64,000 nt of DNA from a virus (IMGVR_UViG_3300033146_001127:1-64000); one strand, 5' to 3'. Numbered from the stretch's first letter, positions 38,796 to 48,044 are shown. Translations and numbers: made by a program. The notes: generated by a model from the letters alone, not told the origin.

Positions 38796-39149
38796 ATGAA
38801 ATTAAGTTTAGGTGATATTAGAATAATGAAGGACCCAATGATTAAGTTGTTGGATCAGGAACTACCAATTAAAGTGGCTTGGAGTTTAACTAAATTAGTT
38901 AAAGTTTTTGATAAAGAACTATCCGAAATTGAAGACTTTAGAGTTTCACTTATCAAGAAAATGGGTGAGAGTGATGAAAATGGTTCTATTAAAGTTCCAG
39001 AAGAAAAGATGAATGAGTTTATTGAAAAGTTCAATGAATTACTTCAAACTGAAATTGAAGTAGAGTTTGAACCAATTGATATTGATAAACTTGGTGATAT
39101 TAAAATTGATACACAATCACTTATTGCACTAGATAAAATATTGGTATAA
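38796..39149 (+). CDS. conserved phage protein, 117 aa
   Basis: Starts at MKLSLGDIRIMKDPMIKLLD, with GGAGG and a closer AGG upstream of the ATG; a GTG further up is less likely. It is a helical protein with LPIKVAWSLTKLVKVFDKEL and ends ISxxSLIALDKI-like. Similar small proteins occur in many phages near structural genes. It has its own promoter and terminator, so it is a one-gene unit expressed apart from the head operon. Confidence 0.75.
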   Translation: MKLSLGDIRIMKDPMIKLLDQELPIKVAWSLTKLVKVFDKELSEIEDFRVSLIKKMGESDENGSIKVPEEKMNEFIEKFNELLQTEIEVEFEPIDIDKLGDIKIDTQSLIALDKILV

Positions 39150-39174
39150 TTTTAATAAAAATATAATTATTATT

Positions 39175-39200
39175 AAAGGGATGTATTTTTACATCCCTTT
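39175..39200 (+). terminator. hairpin terminator
   Basis: AAAGGGATGTA-TTTT-TACATCCCTTT, an 11-bp perfect stem followed by T residues. Confidence 0.9.
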
Positions 39201-39203
39201 TTT

Positions 39204-39211
39204 TATAAATA
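39204..39211 (+). promoter_or_regulatory. T4-type late promoter
   Basis: TATAAATA lies three bases past the terminator stem and would restart late transcription into the fibre pseudogene and head genes. Confidence 0.65.
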
Positions 39212-39330
39212 ATAAAGAATATGTAAATTCTAATTATTGACTGATTAAGTTCAGGTTAACATAATATACCTTTCTGTTGTGTTAATACAGGTTAGAATAT
39301 GAAAGGAATAAAATTATACGGAGAAAGGAA

Positions 39331-40135
39331 ATGAAGTTTCATGGAATTGATGTACAAGGTTATATTAAAATATTAAAGTAAAAGAATATGATCACACACC
39401 AACATATAATTCTTCTACTGATGAAAGAAGACTTATATATGTAAATGATAGTGTAACTGGTGAAGATCATTTATTACTTGGTGGTGGACAAGCTGGATCA
39501 TGGGTAAGTATTATTACTGATCAATATGAAGGTAATATTTCAGGTTATTATACAAAAAATGAATGTGATGGACGATATTTAACTTCAACTGATGTTAATG
39601 TAAGAAATTTTGATAATTATAATAGAGGTATAATTTACGATGAAACTAGTACATTCATCCCTGTTGGGGCAACAACAGCAACTGAATCAGATGATGGTAC
39701 TGGTGCTTATGATCCTAGTGGTAATGAAAATGTAGTTAAACGTGATGATCAAGGTAGTATATATGCAAATTATGGTTATCTAACAGCATATCAAGCTCAA
39801 TATGCTGACTTGGCTGAGAAATATACATGTATTGATTTACCTGTTGGTACTGTTGTTGGTGTTGGTGTTACTGAGAATGAAGTTGAACCATACAATCAAG
39901 GCATGAAAGGTGTTGTTGGTTAATGAATGGGAATTCAGAAGGGTTGCCAATAGCATTAACTGGAAAAGTTAAAGTTAGAATTATTGGTGATATTCAAAAA
40001 GGAGATTGTATTGTACCAAGTGATATTTTAGGTTGTGCTGAAAAGGGTGAATTTTATGATGAAATGAAGTTTGGTTATGCCCTTGAAAGTAAGACTGAAG
40101 AATCAGATAATTTAATAATGTGTATTATAAAATAA
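39331..40135 (+). pseudogene. fibre-tip gene broken by two frameshifts
   Basis: GGAGAAAGGAAATG starts a frame MKFHGIDVQGYIKIL that stops at once. Shifting frame at about 39378 restores a fibre sequence (EYDHTPTYNSSTDERRLIYV, later YADLAEKYTCIDLPVGT). A second break at about 39923 is followed by MNGNSEGLPIALTGKVKVRI. Comparison with the fibre end at 57881-59509 (YADLAEKY, then VLGVMSLNPAFMMN) suggests that the piece with NPAF was lost at the second break. It may be a dead fibre or a reservoir for recombination. Confidence 0.7.
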
Positions 40136-40156
40136 AAGTCAATATTGGAGAAAGAC

Positions 40157-41725
40157 ATGGCTAAAAGAAAATTGTTTGGGGTTTCTGATTTATTCGGTGG
40201 TAATAGAATTGATGAACAAATAGAAGCATTCAAACCCAAAAAACAAAGAGAAGCTACAAAAATAGCTCGTTCTGGTGAAGGTTTTGAAGATATTGATTTT
40301 ATTCTTAATGGTCAATATAACGCTTTAGGTTTTAATAGTTTTTATCGTACCTATATAAATCAAACATTCCAAAATGAACTTGAAAGATTAAAATTTTATA
40401 GAGATATGGCACAATATCCTGAGATTGCTGATGTTCTTGAAGATGCTGCAATGGAATCGACACAAGAAGATTATGAGGGTGGTATTGTAAAATTAAATAT
40501 AATAGATGAGGAATTAAATAGCAACAAAAATGTCGCAAAAAATCTCCAAAAGGAATTTAATGATTTATTTTACAAGAGAATAAAAATTAAATATCATATG
40601 TGGGATTTAATGTATCATTATTTCGTTGATGGTAAGGTCTATTTTGAACATGTTGTAAATAAAAACAGACCGAAAGACGGTATATTGGATATTAAAAGAT
40701 TGCCAGCAGAAACAATGGATTTTGAATTTGATCCTATTACTGGAAAAATTACAGCATTTTATCAGTATTTGTCTTTAAGACCAAAACAAAAACCACCAAC
40801 AATAGAAGATGCTATTAAAGATGAAAGTATAATTGTATTTTATCCAGATCAGGTTTCATTAGTTCATTATGGTTATCAGGGTGCAACTAAACGAGAGTTT
40901 CTTGGTTATCTTGAAAAAGTTAAACAACCATACAACAACTTAAAATTACTTGAAACATCTGTTGTTATTTACAGAATGATCCGTTCACCTGAAAGGTTTG
41001 TGTTCCGTATTGATACTGGTAGTATGCCTAAAGATAAGGCAATGAAATATGTTGAAAAAATTAAACAGAAGTTTACTAAAAAACAAACATATGATTCATC
41101 TACTGGTAATTTAACCAACCAACCAGAAGTATTTTCTATCCTTGAAAACTTCTTTTTACCACAATCTGCTGATGGTAGAGGTTCACAGGTAGATTCTATT
41201 GGTGGTAATCCCTCTGGTTTTGCTGAATTGGATGATTTGTATTATTTCCAAAGAAAAATGTATAAAGCACTTAAATATCCAATGTCTAGGGTTTCTTCAT
41301 TACAAGATAGATCAGAAGGAGATATTCTTTTTGGTACTGGTCAAATGGGTGAAATTACACGAGATGAAATTAAGTGGGCAAAGTTTTTAGAGAGACAACA
41401 AACAAGATTCTGTTGGGAATTATTGAATATGTTTTTAATTCATCTTAGATTAAAAGGTCTTGTGAAACAATACAACATTGATGAAGATAAGTTAAGGATT
41501 ACAATGACTTCACCTAATCAATATAGAGATCACATGAAACAAGGATTATTAGAGACAAGTTTTAATAATTATAATCAATTATCAAGTAATGAAGAATTTT
41601 CTAAATACTACTTGATGAAACATTATTTGAAGATGACAGAAGATCAAATAGAAGCAAATAAACAAGGTTTTGAAAAAGATAAAGAAATGTTACCCAATGA
41701 TGATGATAACGGGTATGGATTCTAA
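40157..41725 (+). CDS. 20: portal protein, T4 gp20-like
   Basis: A 522-residue portal starting MAKRKLFGVSDLFGG behind GGAGAAAGA; an upstream TTG is disfavoured. It forms the dodecameric DNA gate of the head. Family segments include FYRDMAQYPEIADVLEDAA, RSPERFVFRIDTGSMPK, and MYKALKYPMSRV. Gene order portal, core proteins, gp21, gp22, gp23 is that of T4. Confidence 0.95.
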   Translation: MAKRKLFGVSDLFGGNRIDEQIEAFKPKKQREATKIARSGEGFEDIDFILNGQYNALGFNSFYRTYINQTFQNELERLKFYRDMAQYPEIADVLEDAAMESTQEDYEGGIVKLNIIDEELNSNKNVAKNLQKEFNDLFYKRIKIKYHMWDLMYHYFVDGKVYFEHVVNKNRPKDGILDIKRLPAETMDFEFDPITGKITAFYQYLSLRPKQKPPTIEDAIKDESIIVFYPDQVSLVHYGYQGATKREFLGYLEKVKQPYNNLKLLETSVVIYRMIRSPERFVFRIDTGSMPKDKAMKYVEKIKQKFTKKQTYDSSTGNLTNQPEVFSILENFFLPQSADGRGSQVDSIGGNPSGFAELDDLYYFQRKMYKALKYPMSRVSSLQDRSEGDILFGTGQMGEITRDEIKWAKFLERQQTRFCWELLNMFLIHLRLKGLVKQYNIDEDKLRITMTSPNQYRDHMKQGLLETSFNNYNQLSSNEEFSKYYLMKHYLKMTEDQIEANKQGFEKDKEMLPNDDDNGYGF

Positions 41726-41742
41726 TTAAATGGAGAGGAATT

Positions 41743-42297
41743 ATGAATATCGAAAAAATTTATACAAAATATTTGAATGAGAGTTTTTCCAGTTTTGCAA
41801 AAAAATATGAGAACGAACTCGATCCAACTAAAGATTTGTTGATGGTAAGTGGATTAGGATTAACTAGAAAATGGGGAAAAAATAAATTATATGAATATTT
41901 AGATAGTCAAATGAGGAATTTTAATTTGGCTGGCTATGAAATTCCAGATGGTATGGATGGGTTAGTTGAGATGAAGTTTGATGAAGTTAAAAATCAATTT
42001 GATGTTGATAAATTAAATAGAGCAATTTATAAATATGAAGAATTGAGAAAACCTAATTCATTAAACAAATTAGAAGATGTTCAATTCAAAAAGTATAATA
42101 AATGGTCTAATAAATTAGTTAAGGATATATTAAGTGATTTTGAGAATATATTAGAAAAATATAAAGTTAATGTATCCAAAGTTGATATGTATAAAAATAA
42201 TGTATCTGATAAAAAGATGCATTCAGTTTTTGATGAATTAATGTCAAAAGTGATGGGGAAAAAATTTAAATCAAGAAAATCAAGTTGGCGATATTAA
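41743..42297 (+). CDS. probable prohead core or capsid-targeted protein, 184 aa
   Basis: Begins MNIEKIYTKYLNESFS, with L-x-E as a possible gp21 cleavage site. The rest is helical and Lys/Asp-rich with a basic end (KKFKSRKSSWRY). It occupies the place of gp67/gp68 between portal and protease, but sequence similarity to these is not evident to me. Confidence 0.6.
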   Translation: MNIEKIYTKYLNESFSSFAKKYENELDPTKDLLMVSGLGLTRKWGKNKLYEYLDSQMRNFNLAGYEIPDGMDGLVEMKFDEVKNQFDVDKLNRAIYKYEELRKPNSLNKLEDVQFKKYNKWSNKLVKDILSDFENILEKYKVNVSKVDMYKNNVSDKKMHSVFDELMSKVMGKKFKSRKSSWRY

Positions 42298-42331
42298 AAA
42301 AATAATTAAATTGTGAAGGGAGATATGTGAA

Positions 42332-42550
42332 ATGACAATTGATAATAAAGAAATTAAAAAAGCCTTAGATAGTTTTGAGGAAGATGATTTTATTAAATCG
42401 AAAGATATTATTAAGGCACAAGTAAAAGGTGCTATTAGTGATTATTTCAAAGATAGATTAGAATTACAAAATGATTTGGAATCTTCACCTGTACCAGAAA
42501 AAACAGAACCACCAAGTGATGCAGATACAAAAGTAGAAGATCCAGAATAA
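42332..42550 (+). CDS. small prohead core-like protein, 72 aa
   Basis: MTIDNKEIKKALDSFEEDD then a helix (AQVKGAISDYFKDRLEL) and a Pro/Asp/Glu-rich tail. Short acidic helical proteins at this position are prohead core components in T4-like phages (gp67/gp68 type). Assigned by position. Confidence 0.6.
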   Translation: MTIDNKEIKKALDSFEEDDFIKSKDIIKAQVKGAISDYFKDRLELQNDLESSPVPEKTEPPSDADTKVEDPE

Positions 42551-42564
42551 TAGGAGATTGAATT

Positions 42565-43182
42565 ATGAAAAAAGGTTTTCTTATCACGGAATATTCCCAT
42601 GAATTAGAAATCAATGAATCAATTGATGATAAAAGTTTATATGTAACGGGAATATTTTCTTCATTCAATAAACGAAACCATAATGGTCGTGTTTATGAAG
42701 AAAAGACAATGAAACGTGAAGTTGACAAAATAATGGAGAAAATTGAGAAAAAATGTTTATGGGGTGAATTGGGCCATCCGCCAAATCCAGAAATTAATCC
42801 TGATAAGATTGCCATTATGGTTGAAACATTAGAGTGGAATGGTGAGGATTTATATGGAAAGGCAAAAATATTAAATACACCACAAGGTCAAATTGCTAAG
42901 ACATTAATTAAAGAAGGACAAATTGGTATATCATCAAGAGGTCTTGGTACTGTTTCTGAAAATGGTACTGTTAATGAGGATTATAATTTGATTACTTGGG
43001 ATTTGGTTACAGATCCTTCTAATGGACCTAGTTGGGTTAATGGAATATATGAAGGTAAAACTTGGGGTCTTGGTGTAGAACAAATGGAAGAAGTTGAAGA
43101 TAAACTCACCGAAAAAGAGGCTCAAGAGTTATATTTCAAATATATTCTTGAAAACATTAAGAAAATCGAAAAGAACTTATAA
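42565..43182 (+). CDS. 21: prohead core protease, T4 gp21-like
   Basis: A 205-residue serine protease of the herpesvirus-assemblin-like fold. Catalytic features: GELGHP with H71, and GISSRGLGT with the serine at 123 or 124; WDLVTDPS follows. It cleaves scaffold, capsid and capsid-targeting peptides at (I/L)-x-E sites during maturation. Its own N-terminus holds FLITE, a possible self-cleavage site. AGGAG precedes the ATG. Confidence 0.95.
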   Translation: MKKGFLITEYSHELEINESIDDKSLYVTGIFSSFNKRNHNGRVYEEKTMKREVDKIMEKIEKKCLWGELGHPPNPEINPDKIAIMVETLEWNGEDLYGKAKILNTPQGQIAKTLIKEGQIGISSRGLGTVSENGTVNEDYNLITWDLVTDPSNGPSWVNGIYEGKTWGLGVEQMEEVEDKLTEKEAQELYFKYILENIKKIEKNL

Positions 43183-43185
43183 ATA
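43178..43185 (+). promoter_or_regulatory. T4-type late promoter
   Basis: TATAAATA at the stop of gene 21, 133 bases before gene 22. Confidence 0.7.
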
Positions 43186-43217
43186 TAGTGATTGTATAAA
43201 ACACTGGTACTATTAAG

Positions 43218-43252
43218 AAATCGTTAAGTCTATTAAAATGACTTAACGATTT
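43218..43252 (+). other. 13-bp perfect intergenic hairpin
   Basis: AAATCGTTAAGTC pairs with GACTTAACGATTT around nine bases, in the 5' leader of the gp22-gp23 transcript. No T run follows, so it is probably an mRNA-stabilising or processing structure and not a terminator. Confidence 0.75.
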
Positions 43253-43317
43253 CCTAAATATATGTAGTGATTAGAGGTTTCGTGCCTTTACTATAATAAA
43301 AAATGGGAGGAAGTAGA

Positions 43318-44118
43318 ATGAATATTGAAAAAATTCTTGAAATGTTGGGCGTTGAAAAATTAGACGAATCCAAACAGTCAGAAATTCAAGATACTCTTGC
43401 TACTATTATTGAAGCAAAGGCAAAAGAAATTGCTACAACAAAAGTAGAAGAAAGTCTTGTTGAGGAAAAGGAAAAACTTGTTGAGGAATATGAAACAAAG
43501 TTTGAGGACTATAAAGAAGACATTACTTCTAAGTTTTCTAATTTCGTAGATAGTATTCTCGAAGAAGAAATGGTTATTCCTGAGAAAATCGTTCGTTATG
43601 CTAGATTAGGTGAACTTTATGAAGATCTTATTGATCAGTTTAAGGTTCGTTTGGCAATTGATGAAGGTCTTTTGAATGATGAAATTAAAGGTATGTTGAA
43701 AGAAGCTAAAGAAGAAATTGAAGATCTTCGTGAAGACGTTAATGAACTTACTGGTACTAAACTTCAATTAGAACAAGACGCCAAGCAGATGGCTACTCAC
43801 ATTTATCTTCGTAAGAAATGTGATGGTTTAACCGAAAGTCAAAAAACTGTTGTTATGAACATTCTTGAGAATTCAACACAAGAAGAAATTGATAACAAGT
43901 TTGATGTTATTGTTGAATCTATTATCACTAACGATAGTGACCCTGTTAATGAAGAAAAAACAGAAGAAACTACTGTTAATGAAGAAAAAGTAGATGAAAA
44001 GGTAGAGGAAAAAGAATCCACTACTGTTGTTAATGAAGAAACAAAAGAAGAAATGAATGAATCTAATTCAATGATGGACTATTGGAAAAAAATGATTCGT
44101 GAAAACAAATTTAGTTAA
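43318..44118 (+). CDS. 22: prohead scaffold protein, T4 gp22-like
   Basis: Starts at MNIEKILEMLGVEKLDE because GGGAGGAAG lies before that ATG; the ATG at 43303 is upstream of the ribosome site. At 266 residues it is strongly acidic and helical with long coiled-coil stretches (VEESLVEEKEKLVEEYETK) and a Glu/Thr/Val repeat (VNEEKTEETTVNEEK). Such a composition just before gp23 is that of the T4 scaffold, which is degraded by gp21. Confidence 0.9.
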   Translation: MNIEKILEMLGVEKLDESKQSEIQDTLATIIEAKAKEIATTKVEESLVEEKEKLVEEYETKFEDYKEDITSKFSNFVDSILEEEMVIPEKIVRYARLGELYEDLIDQFKVRLAIDEGLLNDEIKGMLKEAKEEIEDLREDVNELTGTKLQLEQDAKQMATHIYLRKKCDGLTESQKTVVMNILENSTQEEIDNKFDVIVESIITNDSDPVNEEKTEETTVNEEKVDEKVEEKESTTVVNEETKEEMNESNSMMDYWKKMIRENKFS

Positions 44119-44141
44119 TTATTTCATAGGAGGAATTAATA

Positions 44142-45434
44142 ATGAGTAAGTATGTAGAAAATCTTGTTACCAAATGGGATGAGATTCTTAAAGAAGGTTC
44201 TAATATTTCCAATCGTAAGGTTAAGAGAGCAACAGCAGTTATGCTCGAAAACCAGATGAATTATATCACAGGTAAAAATCCAAGTATCAATGAGGCAGGC
44301 ACAGTTGGTGGTGCTATTAATCCTGATGCTGGTAATGATATGTATGCAGGTTCAGGTAATTATCATAGTAATGCTGAATTCCATAAGATTGCTATTCCTA
44401 TGGTTCGCCGTACTTTCCCTGAGTTGATTGCACATGATATCGTAGGTGTTCAACCAATGACTGGTCCTGTTGGATTGGCATTTGCACTTCGTTTCCGTGC
44501 TGACCAAGATTATGCTGGTCAAGCTAATACTGAATTGGGATACAATACAATTGATCCTTATTACAGTGGTGATCAACAAACAAGTCGTGCTAATACCACT
44601 CTTGATGGTGAGGCACTTGGTTCTAATACTGCTGCTTCGTCAACTGACAATTACTTAAACCAAGGTCAAGCTGGTGAGGGTGTTGGTGATAGAGGTCTTG
44701 GTATCGGTTCTGGTAAACAGATTCGTGAATTGAGTATGACAGTTGAAAAAGCACAAGTTGAAGCTGGTACTCGTAAGTTAAGAAGTCGTTGGAGTTTGGA
44801 AGTTGCACAAGATTTGAAAGCAATGCACGGACTTGATCTTGAAGAAGAAATGATGGACGTTCTTGCTTATGAAATCACAGCAGAAATTGACCGTGAATTA
44901 ATTAATACCATGAGAAGTGTTGCTTCTAATAACGCATCTTCTACTACATGGGATTATGCAGCAGCTGATGGTCGTTGGGAAGCTGAAAAATATCGTAACT
45001 TCTACAATCTTTTAGTTCGTAAGGCTAACCGTATTGCAGTTGACACTCGTAGAGGTGCAGGTAACTTTGTTATTGCTGCTCCATCTATTTGTGCCGCACT
45101 TGAAACAACATCTTCATTCACCATTCAACCAGTTAACTCTGATGTTAATACTGCTGTTACTGGTGTTGCAAAGATTGGTTCACTTGATGGTCGTATGACT
45201 GTTTATCGTGATACATTCGCAACTCTTGATGATGTTATCATTGGTTACAAAGGACCTAGTGAGTATGATACTGGTATTATTTACTTACCATACATTCAAT
45301 TGTTAGTATCAAAAGCTGTATTTGAAGATAGTTTCAACCCAACAGTTGGTTTGATGAGTCGTTATGCTATTCATCAACACATCTTTGGTGCTGAGAACTA
45401 TTATATCCAAGTTGCAGCACAGAATTTACCATAA
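44142..45434 (+). CDS. 23: major capsid protein, T4 gp23-like
   Basis: A 430-residue HK97-fold capsid subunit. It includes VRRTFPELIAHDIVGVQPM and the MTGPVGLAFALRFR segment typical of gp23. Residues 49-51 (INE) in the N-terminal delta region form a likely gp21 cleavage site, leaving AGTVGG as the mature start. AGGAGG precedes the ATG and a strong terminator follows. Confidence 0.97.
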   Translation: MSKYVENLVTKWDEILKEGSNISNRKVKRATAVMLENQMNYITGKNPSINEAGTVGGAINPDAGNDMYAGSGNYHSNAEFHKIAIPMVRRTFPELIAHDIVGVQPMTGPVGLAFALRFRADQDYAGQANTELGYNTIDPYYSGDQQTSRANTTLDGEALGSNTAASSTDNYLNQGQAGEGVGDRGLGIGSGKQIRELSMTVEKAQVEAGTRKLRSRWSLEVAQDLKAMHGLDLEEEMMDVLAYEITAEIDRELINTMRSVASNNASSTTWDYAAADGRWEAEKYRNFYNLLVRKANRIAVDTRRGAGNFVIAAPSICAALETTSSFTIQPVNSDVNTAVTGVAKIGSLDGRMTVYRDTFATLDDVIIGYKGPSEYDTGIIYLPYIQLLVSKAVFEDSFNPTVGLMSRYAIHQHIFGAENYYIQVAAQNLP

Positions 45435-45456
45435 CGGTTAATTCTTAATATAATAA

Positions 45457-45490
45457 AAAAGGGTGATACTTTAATTTGTATCACCCTTTT
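45457..45490. terminator. bidirectional hairpin terminator
   Basis: AAAAGGGTGATAC pairs with GTATCACCCTTTT around eight bases, with A and T runs outside. Ends the gene 23 transcript and the converging moron. Confidence 0.92.
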
Positions 45491-45497
45491 TTTATCT

Positions 45498-45782
45498 TTA
45501 ATTAAGAACTGTAACCACTTTAGGATTGTAACTATTATAATTTCTAACAGGTGAAGTCTGGTGACATTTACCACTTTTAATTTCAACTTTAACACCACGA
45601 GCTTTTTGTGTTTCCATATAAAGTGGCATATCACAATCTTCTTCAAGATAAACTGAATCACCTTTCATATATGAATAAGATGTGATTTCATCAACAATTC
45701 CAAGTTCAATAATTTCTTTTCGTTTAACAGAAAGCCATCCATGCCCCCAATCACTGAGAAAAGTTTTTTTAACTGTTTTCAT
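45498..45782 (-). CDS. hypothetical early protein (moron), 94 aa
   Basis: Contains DWGHGWLSVKRKEI and GDSVYLEEDCDMPLYM, a pattern (GHGWL, YLEEDCD) shared by small proteins of many phages, of unknown function. It has early promoter site 11 and lies against the direction of the head genes, so it is an inserted early unit. Confidence 0.78.
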   Translation of the reverse strand: MKTVKKTFLSDWGHGWLSVKRKEIIELGIVDEITSYSYMKGDSVYLEEDCDMPLYMETQKARGVKVEIKSGKCHQTSPVRNYNSYNPKVVTVLN

Positions 45783-45827
45783 ATTAAATCTCCAAAAATG
45801 AAAGGGTTATCACCAACTCACAAATAC

Positions 45828-45856
45828 ATAATAACCTATACTGATTATAAAGTCAA
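45828..45856 (-). promoter_or_regulatory. conserved early promoter, site 11
   Basis: TTGACT, 17 bases, TATTAT on the minus strand plus GTGAGTTGGTGATAACCC, 30 kb away from most of its relatives and inside the late region. Confidence 0.85.
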
Positions 45857-45860
45857 GAGT

Positions 45861-46004
45861 TTATTTTGGTAAGATCTTGGTTGGATTCCATTTTCCATTT
45901 CTTACATTGTTACAATATCTCCCATACATTTCATAAAAATAATATCTATCATGAGATTTTGTTAATTTCTTTGCTTTTTCTTTCCATTCAAAATAACTTA
46001 ACAT
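45861..46004 (-). CDS. hypothetical protein, 47 aa, behind RNA element copy B
   Basis: MLSYFEWKEKAKKLTKSHDR followed by aromatic residues (YYFYEMYGRY) and a basic end. AGGAGAAGGA precedes the ATG. It lies directly downstream of RNA element copy B and ends inside early promoter site 11. No family recognised. Confidence 0.65.
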   Translation of the reverse strand: MLSYFEWKEKAKKLTKSHDRYYFYEMYGRYCNNVRNGKWNPTKILPK

Positions 46005-46019
46005 AATTCCTTCTCCTTC

Positions 46020-46191
46020 ATCCTTCGGATGTTCAATAAATTATTCGTAAACTCATAATTTATTTCTCAAATCTTTTATTAAACTTTTCATAAATACTAA
46101 TGTAAATAAAATGTTAACTATCATTTAATAGTTGGTATGGTTATTGTTATATAATATATATTTCCCCGCTCGGAAAGATAACCTTAGTCTA
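46020..46191 (-). ncRNA. duplicated structured RNA element, copy B
   Basis: Minus-strand relative of 23333-23466. The 45 bases at 46161-46205 are identical to 23319-23363. The stem-loop at 46020-46069 differs from copy A in two bases that face each other in the stem (AATAAATTAT/ATAATTTATT), with loop GAGTTTACGA and the tail ATCC-GAA-GGAT unchanged. The middle is longer and unrelated. Confidence 0.7.
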
Positions 46192-46214
46192 ACATGGATG
46201 ATAAAAAATGTCAA
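46186..46214 (-). promoter_or_regulatory. sigma70-type promoter of RNA element copy B
   Basis: TTGACA, 17 bases, TAGACT on the minus strand, matching the copy A promoter. Confidence 0.7.
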
Positions 46215-46230
46215 TATGGAGAAAAAATAA

Positions 46231-46779
46231 ATGTCAAGATTTGATGAAGAACTTGCCCAAACTCATATCAACACTTCAATATTAGAGGATGAATTTAATT
46301 TGGACGTATCAGATGAAGGTAACAAAACAATAGAAGAAATACAAAAAATGAGGGAACAGTTATTAGAAACAGTTGGATCATCTCAACCTGATCCTGATGA
46401 TATATTGTTTGTTAATATTGATAGAGCAAATAAATTATTGGATATAGTACATAATAATATATTAAAACAAGGTGAAGCATCTCCAAGATTGTTTGAGGTT
46501 GCTGCACAATTGGTTAATGCTGTTACTTCTGCTGCCACATCTGTTCAGAATAGTGGATTTGGTATGATGAAACATGAATATAATATGAAGATGGCAGAAA
46601 TAAAAGAAAAAGAGGTAGCTGTTAAAGCTGCACTTGCTTCAAATAAATCACCTACAGGGGGTGGTGCTACGTCAGAAGATGGTAAAGTTATAGTAATGAG
46701 TAGAGAGGAACTATTAAATATGATAGATACTGAAAATAAGGAGGTTGTTGTTCCATCCGTAGAATCAGAAAAAAAATAA
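46231..46779 (+). CDS. 16: small terminase subunit, T4 gp16-like
   Basis: A 182-residue helical protein. The core DPDDILFVNIDRANKLLD, then LFEVAAQLVNAVTSAATS, is characteristic of T4-type gp16, which recognises DNA and stimulates the large terminase. The acidic N-terminus and charged tail also fit. GGAGAAA precedes the ATG. Confidence 0.9.
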   Translation: MSRFDEELAQTHINTSILEDEFNLDVSDEGNKTIEEIQKMREQLLETVGSSQPDPDDILFVNIDRANKLLDIVHNNILKQGEASPRLFEVAAQLVNAVTSAATSVQNSGFGMMKHEYNMKMAEIKEKEVAVKAALASNKSPTGGGATSEDGKVIVMSREELLNMIDTENKEVVVPSVESEKK

Positions 46780-46809
46780 TTTTATTAATAATTTTTTAGG
46801 GAGTATTGA

Positions 46810-47994
46810 ATGAAAAAAAATTATGTTTTAGATACAAATGTTTTACTTGAAAATGAAAATTGCATTGAAATATTAAGAAACGGAGAGGAAAACAATATAT
46901 ACATACCAGCTACGGTAATAGAGGAGTTGGATAAATTAAAAAGGGATAAGAGAAAACGCCATCAAGTAATGAAAGTTATTGAGGTGTTGAATGAATATAA
47001 AGATAATGTAACAATAATTTATAATGGTGTGAAACATGATTCACCAGATAATAACATAATAAAAGAAATACAGGCAAATGAAAATGAAATAAATGATCCT
47101 ATATTTGTAACAAATGATAAATTACTACAGTTCAAATCTAATAAATTAGGTATTGATTCAGAACCATTCAAGTTTAGTAATCCATTTCAATCAGAATCAC
47201 AAATATACACAGGATTTGTTAATGTTGATGAAGGTGAAATATTAGAGAAGAATTGTTTTTATTGGAAAGATGGTAAACTTCATTTTAATAATTGTTATGG
47301 AGAAGAAAGACAAGTACAAGAAGAAGAAATATGGAAGGTATCACCAAGAACGGCATACCAACGAGCAGCAATGGAATTAATAACTGATGAAAATATTGAT
47401 TTAGTTACAATTCAATCTGAGGCAGGATTTGGTAAGACTTATATTGCTCTTGCTGCCATGTTTCAACAGGTATTTGAAAAGAAAAATTATAGAAAAATAT
47501 TCATATTCAAAGCAAATATTGAAATAGGTAATGAATTAGGGTTTTTACCAGGAGACGTTAAAGATAAAATGTATCCATATTTCAGACCTATTCAGGATTT
47601 AATGGAAAAATTACATGAATTAAGGACTGTTAATCGTATATGGGAAGATTCAACAGATAATCACCTTGAATTAAATACAAAGGTTGTTGAAATGTTACCA
47701 ATTAACTTTCTTAGAGGAATGAATATTGATAATTCTATAGTGTTAATAGATGAGGTACAAAACTTATCACGAGATGAACTGAGAACTGTATTATCCAGAA
47801 TGGGTGAGAATGTAAAAGTCGTCTGTACGGGAGATGTAAGACAGATTGATAATATCCATCTCAATCAAGAAAATAATGGATTAAACTGGATGGTGAGACT
47901 GTTTAAGGGTCAAAATAATTACGGTCATGTTGTGTTAGGTGGAAATCGTTCAAGAGGACCTATTGCTGATTTAGTTCGTGAGAGTGGATTATAA
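46810..47994 (+). CDS. PIN domain-PhoH ATPase fusion
   Basis: A 394-residue protein. The N-terminal PIN nuclease domain has YVLDTNVLLEN, EELDKLKR and FVTNDK, with its acidic metal ligands. The C-terminal PhoH ATPase has QSEAGFGKTYIALAAM (Walker A), IVLIDEVQNLS (Walker B) and TGDVRQID. PhoH2/YlaK-type PIN-PhoH proteins couple unwinding to RNA cleavage. Its place between the terminase genes is unusual. It has its own terminator. Confidence 0.9.
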   Translation: MKKNYVLDTNVLLENENCIEILRNGEENNIYIPATVIEELDKLKRDKRKRHQVMKVIEVLNEYKDNVTIIYNGVKHDSPDNNIIKEIQANENEINDPIFVTNDKLLQFKSNKLGIDSEPFKFSNPFQSESQIYTGFVNVDEGEILEKNCFYWKDGKLHFNNCYGEERQVQEEEIWKVSPRTAYQRAAMELITDENIDLVTIQSEAGFGKTYIALAAMFQQVFEKKNYRKIFIFKANIEIGNELGFLPGDVKDKMYPYFRPIQDLMEKLHELRTVNRIWEDSTDNHLELNTKVVEMLPINFLRGMNIDNSIVLIDEVQNLSRDELRTVLSRMGENVKVVCTGDVRQIDNIHLNQENNGLNWMVRLFKGQNNYGHVVLGGNRSRGPIADLVRESGL

Positions 47995-48007
47995 TAATAT
48001 GTAAAAT

Positions 48008-48044
48008 AAAAACAGTGACCTTTATGATTAGGGTCACTGTTTTT
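48008..48044. terminator. hairpin terminator
   Basis: AAAAACAGTGACC pairs with GGTCACTGTTTTT around 11 bases between the PhoH and gene 17 reading frames. Confidence 0.85.
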
